Part shown: positions 45,032 through 55,110 of the stretch, one piece after another
How positions within the stretch are numbered: the first letter of the stretch is position 1
Layout of the letters: each line of letters begins with the position of its first letter
Assembly: GCA_027484105.1 (NCBI GenBank)
Contig: JAIXUG010000028.1
Span: forward strand, 310,001-374,000
Source of the DNA: Comamonadaceae bacterium
GTDB lineage: Bacteria > Pseudomonadota > Gammaproteobacteria > Burkholderiales > Burkholderiaceae_C
Reading direction: 5' to 3'
Length of the DNA: 64,000 nucleotides
Program-made: the position numbers and the translations under genes
Notes under the pieces: generated by a model
The model's database searches: none
The model's input: the letters and a program-made list of their open reading frames with translations, nothing else
Told to the model about the DNA's origin: nothing

Positions 45032-45313
45032 GGGTTTTTCCTCTTTTTGAACAATGGAGCAGCGAAACGCCGCCCCGGATGACATGACAAATCCAATTTG
45101 GACCGCCTGGGTGATTGGCCCAGGACTTTGGATGGACAAGGATGAAGACTTGGTTGCGCACCACGCTGGGGCAGCCTCCGAATCTTCACACCGGTCTTTT
45201 GCACAAAATGTGCCTGTCCAACTCAAGGCACCGAATATAGTCAATTTCGGTGTCTATTCTCCTCAGGTTTTCCCTGAGCATGCGGCTAATGACCATTAAC
45301 AAAACATGAACGG

Positions 45314-46258
45314 TCAACGCGAGGAGTGCACTGAGCCATTGCTTTGCGTCAAATGCTGCCAAAGCAATTTGGCGGGCCCCGCAGTGGGCCATTGGGCCGC
45401 GGGTTTTTCCCGATAGGCGCGCACCTCCATGCTGAGCGCCAAAGCCTGCCCCTCAGGCAAGCTGACCTCCACCAAGGCCCCCGACTGGACTTCTTTTTTC
45501 ACGGCACTGCGCGGCAAAAAAGCAATCCCATGACCTTCCATCGCCATGGCCTTCAAGCCTTCGGCCATGTCGGTTTCGTACACCCGCTCCAAATGAACGG
45601 GGATGCCGGCCTGCTTGAGGATCCAGTCGGTGATGCCGCCAAGGTAGGCCCCTGGGGCGTAACCCAAATAAGGCAAGGGCCGCGCCGCATGTCCGGGCAA
45701 ATCAAAGAGCGACCGCCCATTCACCCCCATTTGCGCGTAGGGGGCCAAGACCTCGTGGCCCAACACGACCATGTCGTATCGCTCGGGATCAATCTGCAAA
45801 GGCTGGGAGGGGTGGTAATAGGCGATCATCAAATGGCACCCCCCCTCGGCCAGGCGCATGGCTGCATCGTGCACATTGAGTGCGCTCAATCGGCTTTTGA
45901 TCGGGCCAAACGTCTCACGCAAACCCGCGATCCAGGCCGGGAAGAAAGTGAAGGCCAAGGTATGGGGCAGGGCAAACTCAATGACGTCCTGACCGGCGGC
46001 ATTGTGCCCCCGCAACATGGCCCGGGTGTTTTGCAAGGACTGCAACACCTCCAGCGCCTGGGCATACAAGGTCTCGCCTGCCGGGGTCAGTCGGGTGGGG
46101 TAAGAGCTTCTGTCCACCAAATGGGCACCCGCCCAAGCCTCCAGCGACTGGATGCGCCGCGAAAAAGCCGGTTGCGTCACGTGGCGCAACTGTGCCGATC
46201 GGCTGAAACTGCGGGTTTCAGCCAGGCTCACAAAGTCTTCCAACCATTTGGTTTCCAT
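45314..46258 (-). CDS. LysR family transcriptional regulator
   Basis: 314 aa. N-terminal helix-turn-helix (LEDFVSLAETRSFSRSAQLRHVTQPAFSRR form) and a C-terminal periplasmic-binding-like effector domain. It sits upstream of the amino-acid ABC operon on the same strand, so control of that operon is plausible but unproven; LysR proteins more often regulate a divergent gene. Confidence 0.92.
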   Translation of the reverse strand: METKWLEDFVSLAETRSFSRSAQLRHVTQPAFSRRIQSLEAWAGAHLVDRSSYPTRLTPAGETLYAQALEVLQSLQNTRAMLRGHNAAGQDVIEFALPHTLAFTFFPAWIAGLRETFGPIKSRLSALNVHDAAMRLAEGGCHLMIAYYHPSQPLQIDPERYDMVVLGHEVLAPYAQMGVNGRSLFDLPGHAARPLPYLGYAPGAYLGGITDWILKQAGIPVHLERVYETDMAEGLKAMAMEGHGIAFLPRSAVKKEVQSGALVEVSLPEGQALALSMEVRAYREKPAAQWPTAGPAKLLWQHLTQSNGSVHSSR

Positions 46259-46272
46259 GGCCGCCGCCTCCT

Positions 46273-47682
46273 TTAAAGCAAACGCACTTTCACGCTCTTG
46301 CCCTTGATCTTGCCGCGCGACAACTGCGACTCGACTTTTTGGGCCAGCTCAGCCTGCACCGCCACATAGGTCGAAAACTCGTTCACATTGATCTTGCCGA
46401 CTTGCTCGCGTGTCAGGCCACACTCGCCCGCCAAGGCGCCCATCACGTCGCCCGGGCGAATTTTCTCCTTGCGCCCCCCCACAATCTGCAAAGTGCGCAT
46501 GGGCGGCTGCAGCGGCCCACCAGAGGCGGGCTTCAAGCCTGCCAAAGGCTCCCAGTTCGATTCGCGGCTTTGCATCACCTCGATCTTGCCGACCGCACCC
46601 ATCTCGTCCAAGCTGGCCAGCGTGAGCGCCAGGCCTTCGGCATCGCCCCGGCCCGTGCGGCCAATGCGGTGGATGTGGATTTCCGGGTCGGGCGTCACGT
46701 CCACATTGATCACGGCTTCAAGCCCCTCCACGTCCAGCCCGCGCGAAGCCACATCGGTGGCCACCAGCACCGAGCAGCTGCGGTTGGCAAACTGCACCAA
46801 GACCTGGTCGCGTTCGCGCTGCTCCAGCTCACCAAACAGCGCCAGCGCGCTGTAACCCTGCGCCTGCAGCACCGCCACCAGGTCGCGGCACTGCTGCTTG
46901 GTGTTGCAAAAGGCCAGCGTGCGCTCGGGCCGGAAATGCGCGAGCAGTTTGGACACGGCATCCAGCCGCTGCGTCTCACTCACCTCGTAAAAAATCTGAC
47001 GGATCTTGTGGGCGCTGTGTTGCGCCTCGACCTTGACGGTTTGCGGAGACCGCATGAACTGCGCGGCCAGTTTGGCAATCCCTTCGGGGTAGGTGGCCGA
47101 AAACAGCAGGGTCTGGCGGTCATTGGCGCACTGGCGCACCACCTTGGCAATGTCGTCGAAAAAGCCCATGTCCAGCATGCGGTCGGCTTCGTCCAGCACC
47201 AAAGTGCGCACCTCGGTCAAGCTCAAGGAACCGCGTTCCAGGTGGTCCAGAATGCGTCCCGGTGTGCCCACCACCACATCGGCGCCGTGCTCCAGACTCA
47301 GCGTTTGGCCGCGCAGTGCCACGCCGCCACACAGGGTGACCACTTTGACGTTTTGCCGGGCACGGGCCAGGCGGCGGATTTCTTGCGTGACCTGGTCGGC
47401 CAGCTCGCGGGTAGGGCACAAAACCACGGCCTGGATGGCCGCGCTGGGCGAACCGGTTGTTTGCAGTCGCTCGATCAGGGGCAGGCCAAAAGCGGCGGTC
47501 TTGCCGCTGCCGGTGCTGGCCTGCGCGATCAGGTCTTGCCCCGCCAAAGTCATGGGCAAGCTGGCCGCCTGAATGGGCGTCATCTGGGTGTAGCCCAGTT
47601 GCGCCAGGTTGTGCAGGCTGGCCGGGGCCAACTTCAGTTGATCAAATCGGGGCGATGCAGCGCTTTGTGGGGTTTGGGTCAT
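46273..47682 (-). CDS. dbpA: ATP-dependent RNA helicase DbpA
   Basis: 469 aa DEAD-box helicase acting in 50S ribosome assembly through 23S rRNA hairpin 92. Q-motif and Walker A ASTGSGKTAAFGLPL, DEADRMLDMGF, SAT, and HIHRIGRTGRG are complete. The C-terminal ~75 residues (MRTLQIVGGRKEKIRPGDV...ISTYVAV-type, here NEFSTYVAV) are the DbpA-specific RNA-binding domain, which separates it from RhlE/SrmB. It lies 14 bp upstream of the LysR gene on the same strand. Confidence 0.95.
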   Translation of the reverse strand: MTQTPQSAASPRFDQLKLAPASLHNLAQLGYTQMTPIQAASLPMTLAGQDLIAQASTGSGKTAAFGLPLIERLQTTGSPSAAIQAVVLCPTRELADQVTQEIRRLARARQNVKVVTLCGGVALRGQTLSLEHGADVVVGTPGRILDHLERGSLSLTEVRTLVLDEADRMLDMGFFDDIAKVVRQCANDRQTLLFSATYPEGIAKLAAQFMRSPQTVKVEAQHSAHKIRQIFYEVSETQRLDAVSKLLAHFRPERTLAFCNTKQQCRDLVAVLQAQGYSALALFGELEQRERDQVLVQFANRSCSVLVATDVASRGLDVEGLEAVINVDVTPDPEIHIHRIGRTGRGDAEGLALTLASLDEMGAVGKIEVMQSRESNWEPLAGLKPASGGPLQPPMRTLQIVGGRKEKIRPGDVMGALAGECGLTREQVGKINVNEFSTYVAVQAELAQKVESQLSRGKIKGKSVKVRLL

Positions 47683-47724
47683 GGGGTGATTATCGGGGGC
47701 GCCCCGTCCTCACGCCCTCTGCCC

Positions 47725-48771
47725 TCATGCACCGAAGTTTTTCGGCGGGGTCGCACCCAAATGCTGGAAGGCGGCCAAGGTGGCCATGCGCCCGCGGGGT
47801 GTGCGCTGCAAATAGCCTTGCTGGATCAAATAGGGCTCGATCACGTCTTCGATGGTGTCGCGCTCTTCGCCAATGCTGGCCGCGATGTTGTCCAAGCCCA
47901 CCGGGCCGCCGTCAAAACGGTGGATCACCGCTTCGAGCAGTTTGCGGTCCATCAGGTCAAAGCCTTCGGGGTCCACATCCAGCATCACCAAAGCTTTTTG
48001 TGCAATGGCCTTGTGGATGGTGCCATCGCCTTTCACATCGGCATAGTCACGCACCCGGCGCAGCAAGCGGTTGGCAATGCGCGGGGTGCCGCGTGAACGG
48101 CGGGCGATCTCGAACGAGCCTTCCGGGTCAATCGGGGCCTTGAGCAAACCGGCGCTGCGCGTGACGATGCGGGTCAGCTCTTCGGGGGTGTAGAACTCCA
48201 GACGCGAGACGATGCCAAAGCGGTCACGCAGCGGGTTGGTGAGCATGCCCGCACGGGTGGTCGCTCCCACCAGGGTGAAGGGCTGCAAGTCAAGCTTGAT
48301 GCTGCGCGCTGCTGGCCCTTCGCCGATCATGATGTCGATCTGGTAATCCTCCAGCGCGGGGTAAAGGATTTCTTCCACCACAGGCGAGAGGCGGTGGATC
48401 TCGTCGATGAAGAGCACATCGTTGCGCTCCAGATTGGTCAATAGCGCGGCCAGGTCCTTGGGCTTTTCAAGCACAGGCCCACTGGTCTGGCGCAGGTTCA
48501 CCCCCAACTCGGCCGCGATGATGTGGCTGAGTGTGGTTTTGCCCAGACCAGGCGGGCCAAACAGCAGCACATGGTCCAGCGGCTCTTCGCGCTTTTTGGC
48601 GGCGCTGATGAAAATCTCCAGCTGCTCACGCACCTTCACCTGACCCACATATTCACCCAGCAGCTTGGGCCGCAGGGCGCGTTCAATGGCCTCTTCTTGG
48701 TGAGAGGCAGGGGCCGCTGAAATGACCCGGGGTTCGGGTTGCGGGGCGAAGTCGTCGGTGCGGATGCTCAT
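47725..48771 (-). CDS. ruvB: Holliday junction branch migration ATPase RuvB
   Basis: 348 aa AAA+ motor that drives branch migration with Ruv[15 protein letters not shown], Walker [14 protein letters not shown], Walker [12 protein letters not shown], sensor [18 protein letters not shown] with the arginine finger region, and a C-terminal winged helix are present. It starts 12 bp after ruvA, forming the usual ruvAB operon; ruvC is not in the window. Confidence 0.98.
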   Translation of the reverse strand: MSIRTDDFAPQPEPRVISAAPASHQEEAIERALRPKLLGEYVGQVKVREQLEIFISAAKKREEPLDHVLLFGPPGLGKTTLSHIIAAELGVNLRQTSGPVLEKPKDLAALLTNLERNDVLFIDEIHRLSPVVEEILYPALEDYQIDIMIGEGPAARSIKLDLQPFTLVGATTRAGMLTNPLRDRFGIVSRLEFYTPEELTRIVTRSAGLLKAPIDPEGSFEIARRSRGTPRIANRLLRRVRDYADVKGDGTIHKAIAQKALVMLDVDPEGFDLMDRKLLEAVIHRFDGGPVGLDNIAASIGEERDTIEDVIEPYLIQQGYLQRTPRGRMATLAAFQHLGATPPKNFGA

Positions 48772-48783
48772 GGCTCAGCTCCC

Positions 48784-49359
48784 TTATTTGTTCAGGGCCT
48801 TGAGCGCCAGCTTGATGCCCTCGCTCACCCCCACATCGGCGGGCAGCAGCTTCAAGGCGGCAGCGGCTTCCTTGTCGCTGTAACCCAGCGCCAGCAGGGC
48901 TTGCTGAATATCGCCTTGGGCATCGCCCACATGCGCCGCGAACAGGCCACCGATGTCGCCGCCCAGCTTGCCCTTGAGTTCGAGCAACAGGCGCTCCGCG
49001 GTTTTCTTGCCGATGCCCGGCACTTTGACCAAACGCCCCACCTCTTGCGTGGTGATGGCCTGCGCCAAATCGGACACGCTCATGCCCGACAGCACGCTGA
49101 GCGCCGTGCGGGGCCCCACGCCAGAGATTTTGATGAGCTGGCGAAAGGCTTCGCGTTCAGCCAGCGTGGCAAAACCGTAGAGGATTTGCGCATCTTCGCG
49201 CACCACAAAGTGCGTGACCAAACTGACTTTGTCGCCCGTGGCGGGCAAGTTGTAAAACGTGCTCATCGGCACATTCACCTCATAGCCCACGCCATGGCAG
49301 TCCACGATCACCTCGGGTGGGTTTTTGTCGCTGAGGATGCCGGTGAGTTTGCCGATCAT
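48784..49359 (-). CDS. ruvA: Holliday junction DNA helicase subunit RuvA
   Basis: 191 aa. N-terminal OB fold ([20 protein letters not shown]), two helix-hairpin-helix motifs ([38 protein letters not shown]), flexible linker and the C-terminal RuvB-binding helix domain ([19 protein letters not shown]). It binds the four-way junction as a tetramer and recruits RuvB. It is divergent from phoH with a ~95-bp gap. Confidence 0.97.
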   Translation of the reverse strand: MIGKLTGILSDKNPPEVIVDCHGVGYEVNVPMSTFYNLPATGDKVSLVTHFVVREDAQILYGFATLAEREAFRQLIKISGVGPRTALSVLSGMSVSDLAQAITTQEVGRLVKVPGIGKKTAERLLLELKGKLGGDIGGLFAAHVGDAQGDIQQALLALGYSDKEAAAALKLLPADVGVSEGIKLALKALNK

Positions 49360-49454
49360 GGAGGGAGGCCCTTGGATTGCACGGGATAGAGGAAAATCGG
49401 GGCTTCACGGCCAGCACACACCGGTCGAAACCCCCCACGAACTGGATTATCCAC

Positions 49455-50435
49455 TTGATCGTCAGACACACCTTCACCCCGCACAACAACACCCGCTTGT
49501 CGCACCTGTGTGGACCTTTGGACGCACACTTGCGCACCATCGAGGCGGGCTTGCAAGTGAGCATTGCGCACCGCCACGAGCAGTTCAAGGTGGATGGCCC
49601 CAAGGCGGTGGCCATGCGGGCCATGGAGATTCTGCAGGCGATTTACGAACGGGCCGACCGCCCGATTTCACCCGACATGGTGCAGCTGATGCTGGTGGGC
49701 GACAACGGGGGTGAGGAAGCCCATGTCCCCAGCTTGCAGACCCGCCGTGCCGACCTGAAAGCCCGCACCCCGGTGCAAGCGGCCTATCTGGAAAGCATGG
49801 CCACCCACGACATCAGCTTTGGCATCGGTCCGGCGGGCACGGGCAAGACCTACCTGGCCGTGGCCTGCGCGGTGGACGCACTGGAGCGCGCCAGCGTGCA
49901 GCGCATTGTGCTGACGCGCCCCGCCGTGGAAGCCGGTGAGCGCCTGGGCTTTTTGCCGGGCGACCTGTCGCAAAAGGTGGACCCGTACCTGCGCCCGCTC
50001 TACGACGCGCTGTACGACCTGATGGGTTACGACAAGGTGCAAAAAGCCTTTGAGCGCAACGCCATCGAAATCGCGCCGCTGGCCTTCATGCGCGGTCGCA
50101 CCCTGAACAACGCCTTTGTGATCCTGGACGAAGCACAAAACACCAGCACCGAGCAAATGAAAATGTTCCTGACCCGCATTGGCTTTGGGGCCAAGGCGGT
50201 GGTCACGGGCGATGTGAGCCAAATCGACTTGCCCAAAGGGCAGCTGTCTGGGCTGATCGATGCCGAGCGGGTGCTCAAGCGCGTCAAGGGCATTGCCTTC
50301 ACACGCTTTAGCAGCGCCGACGTGGTGCGTCACCCACTGGTGGCGCGCATTGTGGACGCCTACGAGGCGCAAGGCAGCGCGCCACTGAGGGCGGGCATCA
50401 GCACCCGCCGAAAACCATTGGCCAGCGACGATTGA
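49455..50435 (+). CDS. PhoH family protein (PhoH-like ATPase)
   Basis: 326 aa from a TTG at 49455, chosen because the family starts here with (M)I[LV]RHTFTPxNN and the sequence from that codon reads IVRHTFTPHNN. An upstream ATG at 49377 would add 26 unlike residues. Walker A GPAGTGKTYLA, RPAVEAGERLGFLPGD and Walker B VILDEAQN are complete. A KH-like N-terminal part (~10-75) suggests RNA binding. It is 64 bp upstream of ybeY, the usual neighbour, consistent with a role in RNA metabolism. Confidence 0.9.
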   Translation: MIVRHTFTPHNNTRLSHLCGPLDAHLRTIEAGLQVSIAHRHEQFKVDGPKAVAMRAMEILQAIYERADRPISPDMVQLMLVGDNGGEEAHVPSLQTRRADLKARTPVQAAYLESMATHDISFGIGPAGTGKTYLAVACAVDALERASVQRIVLTRPAVEAGERLGFLPGDLSQKVDPYLRPLYDALYDLMGYDKVQKAFERNAIEIAPLAFMRGRTLNNAFVILDEAQNTSTEQMKMFLTRIGFGAKAVVTGDVSQIDLPKGQLSGLIDAERVLKRVKGIAFTRFSSADVVRHPLVARIVDAYEAQGSAPLRAGISTRRKPLASDD

Positions 50436-50499
50436 GCCGCCTGCATCGCATTGAAACAAGCTGCCCCAAAGCGCCTTCACACCGAAACCTGTATTGCCC

Positions 50500-50955
50500 A
50501 TGCCCTTGCAACAACTTCAGCTGTCCCTGCAATTCGGTGACCTCCCCAACGCGGCACGCCACCGCGCTGCCTTGCCCCGCCATGCGGTCACCCGCGCCAT
50601 TCGCCACGCCTTGGCCGATGACGCCGAGATCACGGTGCGCATCGTAGGCGAAGAAGAAGGCCGCGCGCTGAACAAGGCTTACCGCAAAAAGGACTACGCC
50701 ACCAACGTGCTGACCTTTGACTATGCACAAGCGCCTGTGGTGGTGGCCGATTTGGTGTTGTGCGCACCCGTGGTGGCCCGCGAAGCCAAAGAGCAGGGCA
50801 AAACGCTGGCAGCGCATTACACCCATTTGCTGGTGCACGGCACACTGCACGCGCAAGGCTGGGACCACGAAACCAGCGCCGCCGATGCCGAGGAGATGGA
50901 AGCCTATGAGGTGGCCATCCTTGCCGGGCTGGGGCTGTCGAACCCCTACCTTTGA
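50500..50955 (+). CDS. ybeY: Endoribonuclease YbeY
   Basis: 151 aa zinc endoribonuclease for 16S rRNA 3' maturation and ribosome quality control. The H3xH5xH zinc motif is HGTLHAQGWDH; RKKDYATNVLTFDY and LVLCAPVVAREA are family signatures. ATG at 50500 starts the conserved N-terminus; an in-frame TTG at 50494 is less likely. It follows phoH. Confidence 0.95.
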   Translation: MPLQQLQLSLQFGDLPNAARHRAALPRHAVTRAIRHALADDAEITVRIVGEEEGRALNKAYRKKDYATNVLTFDYAQAPVVVADLVLCAPVVAREAKEQGKTLAAHYTHLLVHGTLHAQGWDHETSAADAEEMEAYEVAILAGLGLSNPYL

Positions 50956-50997
50956 TCAAAGATGGCCACGGCCTGGACGGCCCGGTGAATCGCTCGC

Positions 50998-51594
50998 TCA
51001 ATAACGGTAGCCAATGCCCACGCCGTAGAGCAAAGGGTCCACCCGCAGGCGGCCCAAATTGCTGCCATCGGCATAGACATCGGTGCGGATGTAGGCTTTT
51101 TTCACATCCAGGTTGATCGACCAATTTTTATCGATCGGGAAATCCACACCGACTTGGAAAGCAGCTCCCCAGTTGTGGCTGTCCAAAGTGACCCCCGGTG
51201 GCAACGACACGCCACTGAAACGGGTGTAGGTGACGCCGCCACCCACATAGGGCTTGAAGCCATCAAAGTCCGTGAAGTGGTACTGCAGCATCAAAGTCGG
51301 CGGCGAATGCTTGAAAGAACCGATATCGGCGCCGTTGGAAAAAACCCTTTGCCGCTGGTTGGTGGTCAAGAAAAGTTCTGCGGCCAGGTTCTTGCTGAGA
51401 AAGTACGTGAAGTCCATTGCCGCAAAGGTTTTGTTGTCAATGGACAAGCCCAAAGGGGTGGTGTCCTTGTTGACACTGTCCAGATGCACGGAACGCAAAC
51501 GAATTTGCCAAGGGCTCTCGCCCAGGCCTTGAGCCATCGCACCCGTGACCGATCCCGCCAGCAACACGGCTGCCCACCAAGTTTGTTTTTTCAT
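50998..51594 (-). CDS. OmpW family outer membrane protein
   Basis: 198 aa. Signal peptide (VLLAGSVTGAMAQG), then eight beta strands typical of OmpW: QIRLRSVHLDS, FTYFLSKNLAAELFLTT, PPTLMLQYHF, PYVGGGVTYTRF, WGAAFQVGVDFPIDKNWSINLDVKKAY, and the terminal GVGIGYRY with the aromatic C-terminus needed for assembly. A small hydrophobic-solute channel is expected. ATG at 51594 has AAAGGAAA upstream. A box resembling an FNR site lies 72 bp upstream. Confidence 0.93.
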   Translation of the reverse strand: MKKQTWWAAVLLAGSVTGAMAQGLGESPWQIRLRSVHLDSVNKDTTPLGLSIDNKTFAAMDFTYFLSKNLAAELFLTTNQRQRVFSNGADIGSFKHSPPTLMLQYHFTDFDGFKPYVGGGVTYTRFSGVSLPPGVTLDSHNWGAAFQVGVDFPIDKNWSINLDVKKAYIRTDVYADGSNLGRLRVDPLLYGVGIGYRY

Positions 51595-51665
51595 GTCGAT
51601 TTTCCTTTTGTAAGCGAGAGACAAACCTCTCGATTTCATTGGAATATCGACGGCGATGTGCAAAC

Positions 51666-51679
51666 TTGAGGCACATCAA
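51666..51679. promoter_or_regulatory. FNR/CRP-type box upstream of ompW
   Basis: TTGAG-GCAC-ATCAA, one mismatch from the FNR consensus TTGAT-N4-ATCAA. It is 72 bp upstream of the OmpW start. OmpW is anaerobically controlled in other bacteria, which fits. metF ends on the other side, at 51791. Confidence 0.55.
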
Positions 51680-51790
51680 TTGAACACAGCCCGGGACCTC
51701 AGCAGCATGCGCTTTTGCGCCACATCAAGGCCTTGCGTGGCGATTTCGCCCAGTGTGCGGCAAGCCACTGAACGGATGGGGCAGTGCCAT

Positions 51791-52621
51791 TCAAAGGCGA
51801 CGCACGATCTCCAGCGTCGCCGCGCTCTGGTTCATGGTGTAGAAATGGATGGCGGGCACCCCGCCGTTGACCAACTGCTCGCACAAGTCGGCCACCACAT
51901 CCAGACCAAAGGCCTTGATGGACTCGGTGTCGTCGCCATAGGCCTGCAGGCGCAGCCGAATCCAGCGGGGGATTTCGGCGCCACACGCATCCGAAAAACG
52001 CAGCAGCTGCGAGGAACTGGTGATGGGCATGATGCCCGGCACCACAGGCACATCCACGCCCAGTTTGTAGGCATCGTCCACAAAGCGGAAATACGCGTCG
52101 CTGTTGTAGAAGTATTGGGTGATGGCCGAATGGGCGCCTGCCTTGACCTTGGTGGCAAAGGCCTGCAAATCGGCCTCGGGCGACTTGGCTTGCGGGTGAA
52201 TCTCGGGGTAGGCGGCCACCTCGATGTGGAAATCGTCACCGGTCTCGGCCCGAATGAAAGCCACCAGATCGCTGGCGTAGTGAAACTCGCCTCCCGCGCC
52301 ATAGCCGCTGGGCAGGTCACCGCGCAAAGCCACCAAACGCTTGACACCCATGGCTTTGAGTGTGGCCAGTTCGGCGCGCACCGAAGCTTTGGTCGCACCG
52401 ATGCATGAAAAATGAGAGGCTGCTGGCACGCCTTCGGCCAGGATCGCACCCACCGTGGCAAAAGTGCCTTCTTGAGTGGAGCCACCAGCGCCATAGGTCA
52501 CCGAACAAAACTCGGGCTTGAGGGCGTAGAGTTTTTCACGCACAGCGCGCAGCTTGTCTGCGCCCTCGGGCGTTTTGGGTGGGAAAAATTCCAGACTGAT
52601 GGGCAGTTTCAAACCAGACAT
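51791..52621 (-). CDS. metF: Methylenetetrahydrofolate reductase
   Basis: 276 aa flavoenzyme reducing 5,10-methylene-THF to 5-methyl-THF for methionine synthesis. ISLEFFPPKTPEGADKL with the catalytic Glu, SVTYGAGGSTQ, RGDLPSGYG, and IHPQAKSPEADL with VPGIMPI are typical. ATG at 52621 matches the family N-terminus; the frame upstream belongs to tlyA's complement. It is downstream of tlyA and ahcY on the same strand, so it may share the riboswitch-controlled transcript. Confidence 0.96.
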   Translation of the reverse strand: MSGLKLPISLEFFPPKTPEGADKLRAVREKLYALKPEFCSVTYGAGGSTQEGTFATVGAILAEGVPAASHFSCIGATKASVRAELATLKAMGVKRLVALRGDLPSGYGAGGEFHYASDLVAFIRAETGDDFHIEVAAYPEIHPQAKSPEADLQAFATKVKAGAHSAITQYFYNSDAYFRFVDDAYKLGVDVPVVPGIMPITSSSQLLRFSDACGAEIPRWIRLRLQAYGDDTESIKAFGLDVVADLCEQLVNGGVPAIHFYTMNQSAATLEIVRRL

Positions 52622-52637
52622 CGCTTCAAATTCCAAT

Positions 52638-53486
52638 TCAGTAGTCGTTGGCCTTGGCATACGCCTTGGCGGCCAGATCGGCCTCGTGCGCTTGGCGCGC
52701 GCTGTCACGCGCAGGCTGCACCGCTGCCGGGTCAGGCCAGCAGGCCTGCACAAAAAATTCACGGTTGCCGTCACCGCCCTCGATCGGGCTGTCCAGCCAG
52801 GCCGTGACCTGCATGCCCAGACCGGCCAAGGCCGTGCGCAAGCGGTTTTCGATGAAAGGGTAATGGCTGTCGTCTTTGACGATGCCGCCCTTGCCCACCT
52901 GACCTGGCTGCAACTCGAACTGGGGTTTGACCAGCATCAGCAACTGACCCGTGGGCTTGAGCAAATGCACCACACCCGGCAGCACCAGGGTGAGCGAGAT
53001 GAAAGACACATCGCCCACCATCAGGTCGAAGCCTTCCAAGGCCTCGGGAATGCGCTCGTCACCGGGCTCCAGCTCGCGCGCGTTCACACCCTCGATGCAC
53101 ACCACGCGCTCGTCGTCGCGGATGCGTGGGTGCACTTGGGCATGGCCCACGTCAATGCCCACCACCTGCGCAGCACCTTGCTGCAGCAAGCAGTCGGTGA
53201 AGCCACCGGTGCTCTGACCCACATCCAGGCAGCGCAGGCCTTGCACTTGCACGCCAGTGGCCTTCAAGGCCCCTTCGAGCTTGAGGCCACCGCGCGAGAC
53301 ATAGCGCGACTCGGCGTCGTCGAGCAGCTGCAAAGCAGCGCCCTGGGGCACCTCGTCGCGGTTCTTCGCCACCGCACGCCAAACGCCGTCGGGCTGCTGC
53401 CACTTCACGCCCCCGGCAATCAATCGCTGAGCCTGGGAACGAGAGGCGGCCAGGCCACGCTCGACAAGAAGTTGGTCAATGCGCAT
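52638..53486 (-). CDS. TlyA family rRNA methyltransferase/hemolysin-like protein
   Basis: 282 aa. An N-terminal S4 RNA-binding domain (MRIDQLLVERGLAASRSQAQ) is fused to an FtsJ-like SAM methyltransferase (DVGQSTGGFTDCLLQ; VGDVSFISLTLVLP; LVKPQFE). Related TlyA proteins 2'-O-methylate 16S/23S rRNA. It sits 10 bp after ahcY and 16 bp before metF. A SAM user between the SAH hydrolase and methyl-donor genes fits a methyl-cycle operon. Confidence 0.93.
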   Translation of the reverse strand: MRIDQLLVERGLAASRSQAQRLIAGGVKWQQPDGVWRAVAKNRDEVPQGAALQLLDDAESRYVSRGGLKLEGALKATGVQVQGLRCLDVGQSTGGFTDCLLQQGAAQVVGIDVGHAQVHPRIRDDERVVCIEGVNARELEPGDERIPEALEGFDLMVGDVSFISLTLVLPGVVHLLKPTGQLLMLVKPQFELQPGQVGKGGIVKDDSHYPFIENRLRTALAGLGMQVTAWLDSPIEGGDGNREFFVQACWPDPAAVQPARDSARQAHEADLAAKAYAKANDY

Positions 53487-53496
53487 TCAGCAGTTT

Positions 53497-54930
53497 TCAA
53501 TAACGGTAAGTGTCAGCCTTGTAAGGGCCGTTTTTCGACACGCCAATGTAAGCGGCTTGCTCGTCCGAGAGTTCGGTCAGCTGAGCGCCGACTTTCTTCA
53601 GGTGCAAACGGGCCACTTTTTCGTCCAAGTGCTTGGGCAAGACATAAACCTTGCCGTTTTCGTACTGGTCTTGTTTGGTGAACAGCTCGATCTGGGCGAT
53701 GGTCTGGTTGGCAAACGAAGACGACATCACGAAGCTGGGGTGGCCAGTGGCGCAACCCAGGTTCACCAAACGGCCTTTGGCCAGCAGGGTGATCTTCTTG
53801 CCATCGGGGAAGATGACGTGGTCGACTTGTGGCTTGATCTCGTCCCACTGCAGCTTTTCCAGCGAGGCGACATCGATCTCGTTGTCGAAGTGACCGATGT
53901 TGCAGACGATGGCTTCGTCCTTCATGGCGGCCATGTGCTCGTAGCGGATCACGTTCTTGTTGCCGGTGGCAGACACAAAGATGTCGCACTTGTCGGCGGC
54001 GTATTCCATGGTCACGACTTTGAAGCCTTCCATCGCGGCTTGCAGGGCGTTGATCGGGTCGATCTCGGTCACCCAGACTTGGGCGCTCAGGGCGCGCAGT
54101 GCTTGGGCCGATCCCTTGCCCACATCACCGTAACCCGCCACCACAGCCACTTTGCCGGCGATCATCACGTCGGTGGCGCGCTTGATGGAGTCCACCAAGG
54201 ATTCGCGGCAGCCGTACAGGTTGTCGAACTTGCTCTTGGTCACCGAGTCGTTCACGTTGATGGCGCGGAACATCAGGCTGCCCTTGGCAGCCATTTCGTT
54301 CAGGCGCAACACGCCGGTGGTGGTCTCTTCGGTCACACCGATGATCTGCGCGCCCTTGCGGCTGTACCAGGTGGGGTCCACGGCCAACTTGGCCTTGATG
54401 GCGTTGAAGAGGCAGGTCTCTTCTTCGCTGGTGGGGTTGGCGATCAAAGACGCGTCTTTTTCAGCGCGCTTGCCCAGGTGCATGAGCAAGGTGGCGTCGC
54501 CGCCGTCGTCCAGGATCATGTTGGGGCCTTCGCCTTCGGTGCCGGCCGCGCCAAACTCAAAGATGCGGTGGGTGTAGTCCCAGTACTCGGCCAAGGTTTC
54601 ACCCTTGATGGCGAACACCGGTGTGCCCTTGGCGGCCAGTGCGGCGGCGGCGTGGTCTTGGGTCGAGAAGATGTTGCAAGAGGCCCAACGCACGTCAGCG
54701 CCCAAAGCCTGCAAGGTCTCGACCAAGACGGCCGTCTGGATGGTCATGTGCAGCGAGCCGGTGATGCGCGCGCCCTTCAGGGGCTGGGCTTTCGCGAATT
54801 CTTCGCGGATCGCCATGAGGCCGGGCATTTCGGTCTCGGCGATTTTGATTTCTTTGCGGCCCCAATCGGCCAGGCCGATGTCGGCAATGATGCAGTCAGC
54901 GTTAACGGCGGTCGGAATGCGTGCGTTCAT
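53497..54930 (-). CDS. ahcY: Adenosylhomocysteinase
   Basis: 477 aa cytosolic NAD-dependent enzyme that hydrolyses S-adenosylhomocysteine to adenosine and homocysteine. [16 protein letters not shown], the NAD-binding [26 protein letters not shown], and the C-terminal [10 protein letters not shown] with the NAD-contacting Lys/Tyr are diagnostic. ATG at 54930; an upstream in-frame codon at 54999 lies in the leader. The leader contains an SAH riboswitch. Confidence 0.98.
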   Translation of the reverse strand: MNARIPTAVNADCIIADIGLADWGRKEIKIAETEMPGLMAIREEFAKAQPLKGARITGSLHMTIQTAVLVETLQALGADVRWASCNIFSTQDHAAAALAAKGTPVFAIKGETLAEYWDYTHRIFEFGAAGTEGEGPNMILDDGGDATLLMHLGKRAEKDASLIANPTSEEETCLFNAIKAKLAVDPTWYSRKGAQIIGVTEETTTGVLRLNEMAAKGSLMFRAINVNDSVTKSKFDNLYGCRESLVDSIKRATDVMIAGKVAVVAGYGDVGKGSAQALRALSAQVWVTEIDPINALQAAMEGFKVVTMEYAADKCDIFVSATGNKNVIRYEHMAAMKDEAIVCNIGHFDNEIDVASLEKLQWDEIKPQVDHVIFPDGKKITLLAKGRLVNLGCATGHPSFVMSSSFANQTIAQIELFTKQDQYENGKVYVLPKHLDEKVARLHLKKVGAQLTELSDEQAAYIGVSKNGPYKADTYRY

Positions 54931-55014
54931 GTGAAAACTCCTTGGCAATGTGAAAGGACCACATGCGTGTTGGAGGGACTGTGTTGAATACAGGCTCACC
55001 GCACGTCATGTGGA

Positions 55015-55104
55015 TGAGCGTCGTTGCTTTGGAAGTGTTCCGAGCCTCACGCCCCGCTGCCGGCTTGGGTCACAAGCCAGGGGGCGCTGCAACGCTCCTC
55101 GGAA
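55015..55104 (-). promoter_or_regulatory. SAH riboswitch in the ahcY leader
   Basis: On the minus strand the leader begins TTCCGAGGAGCGTTGCAGCG. It contains GGCTCGGAA, which pairs with TTCCGAG (P1), and then CAACGACGCTC, which pairs with GAGCGTTGC to form the pseudoknot. These conserved blocks and spacing match the S-adenosylhomocysteine riboswitch described upstream of ahcY in beta- and gammaproteobacteria, which turns expression on when SAH rises. It begins ~174 nt before the start codon. Boundaries are by eye. Confidence 0.88.
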
Positions 55105-55110
55105 GCGCGT

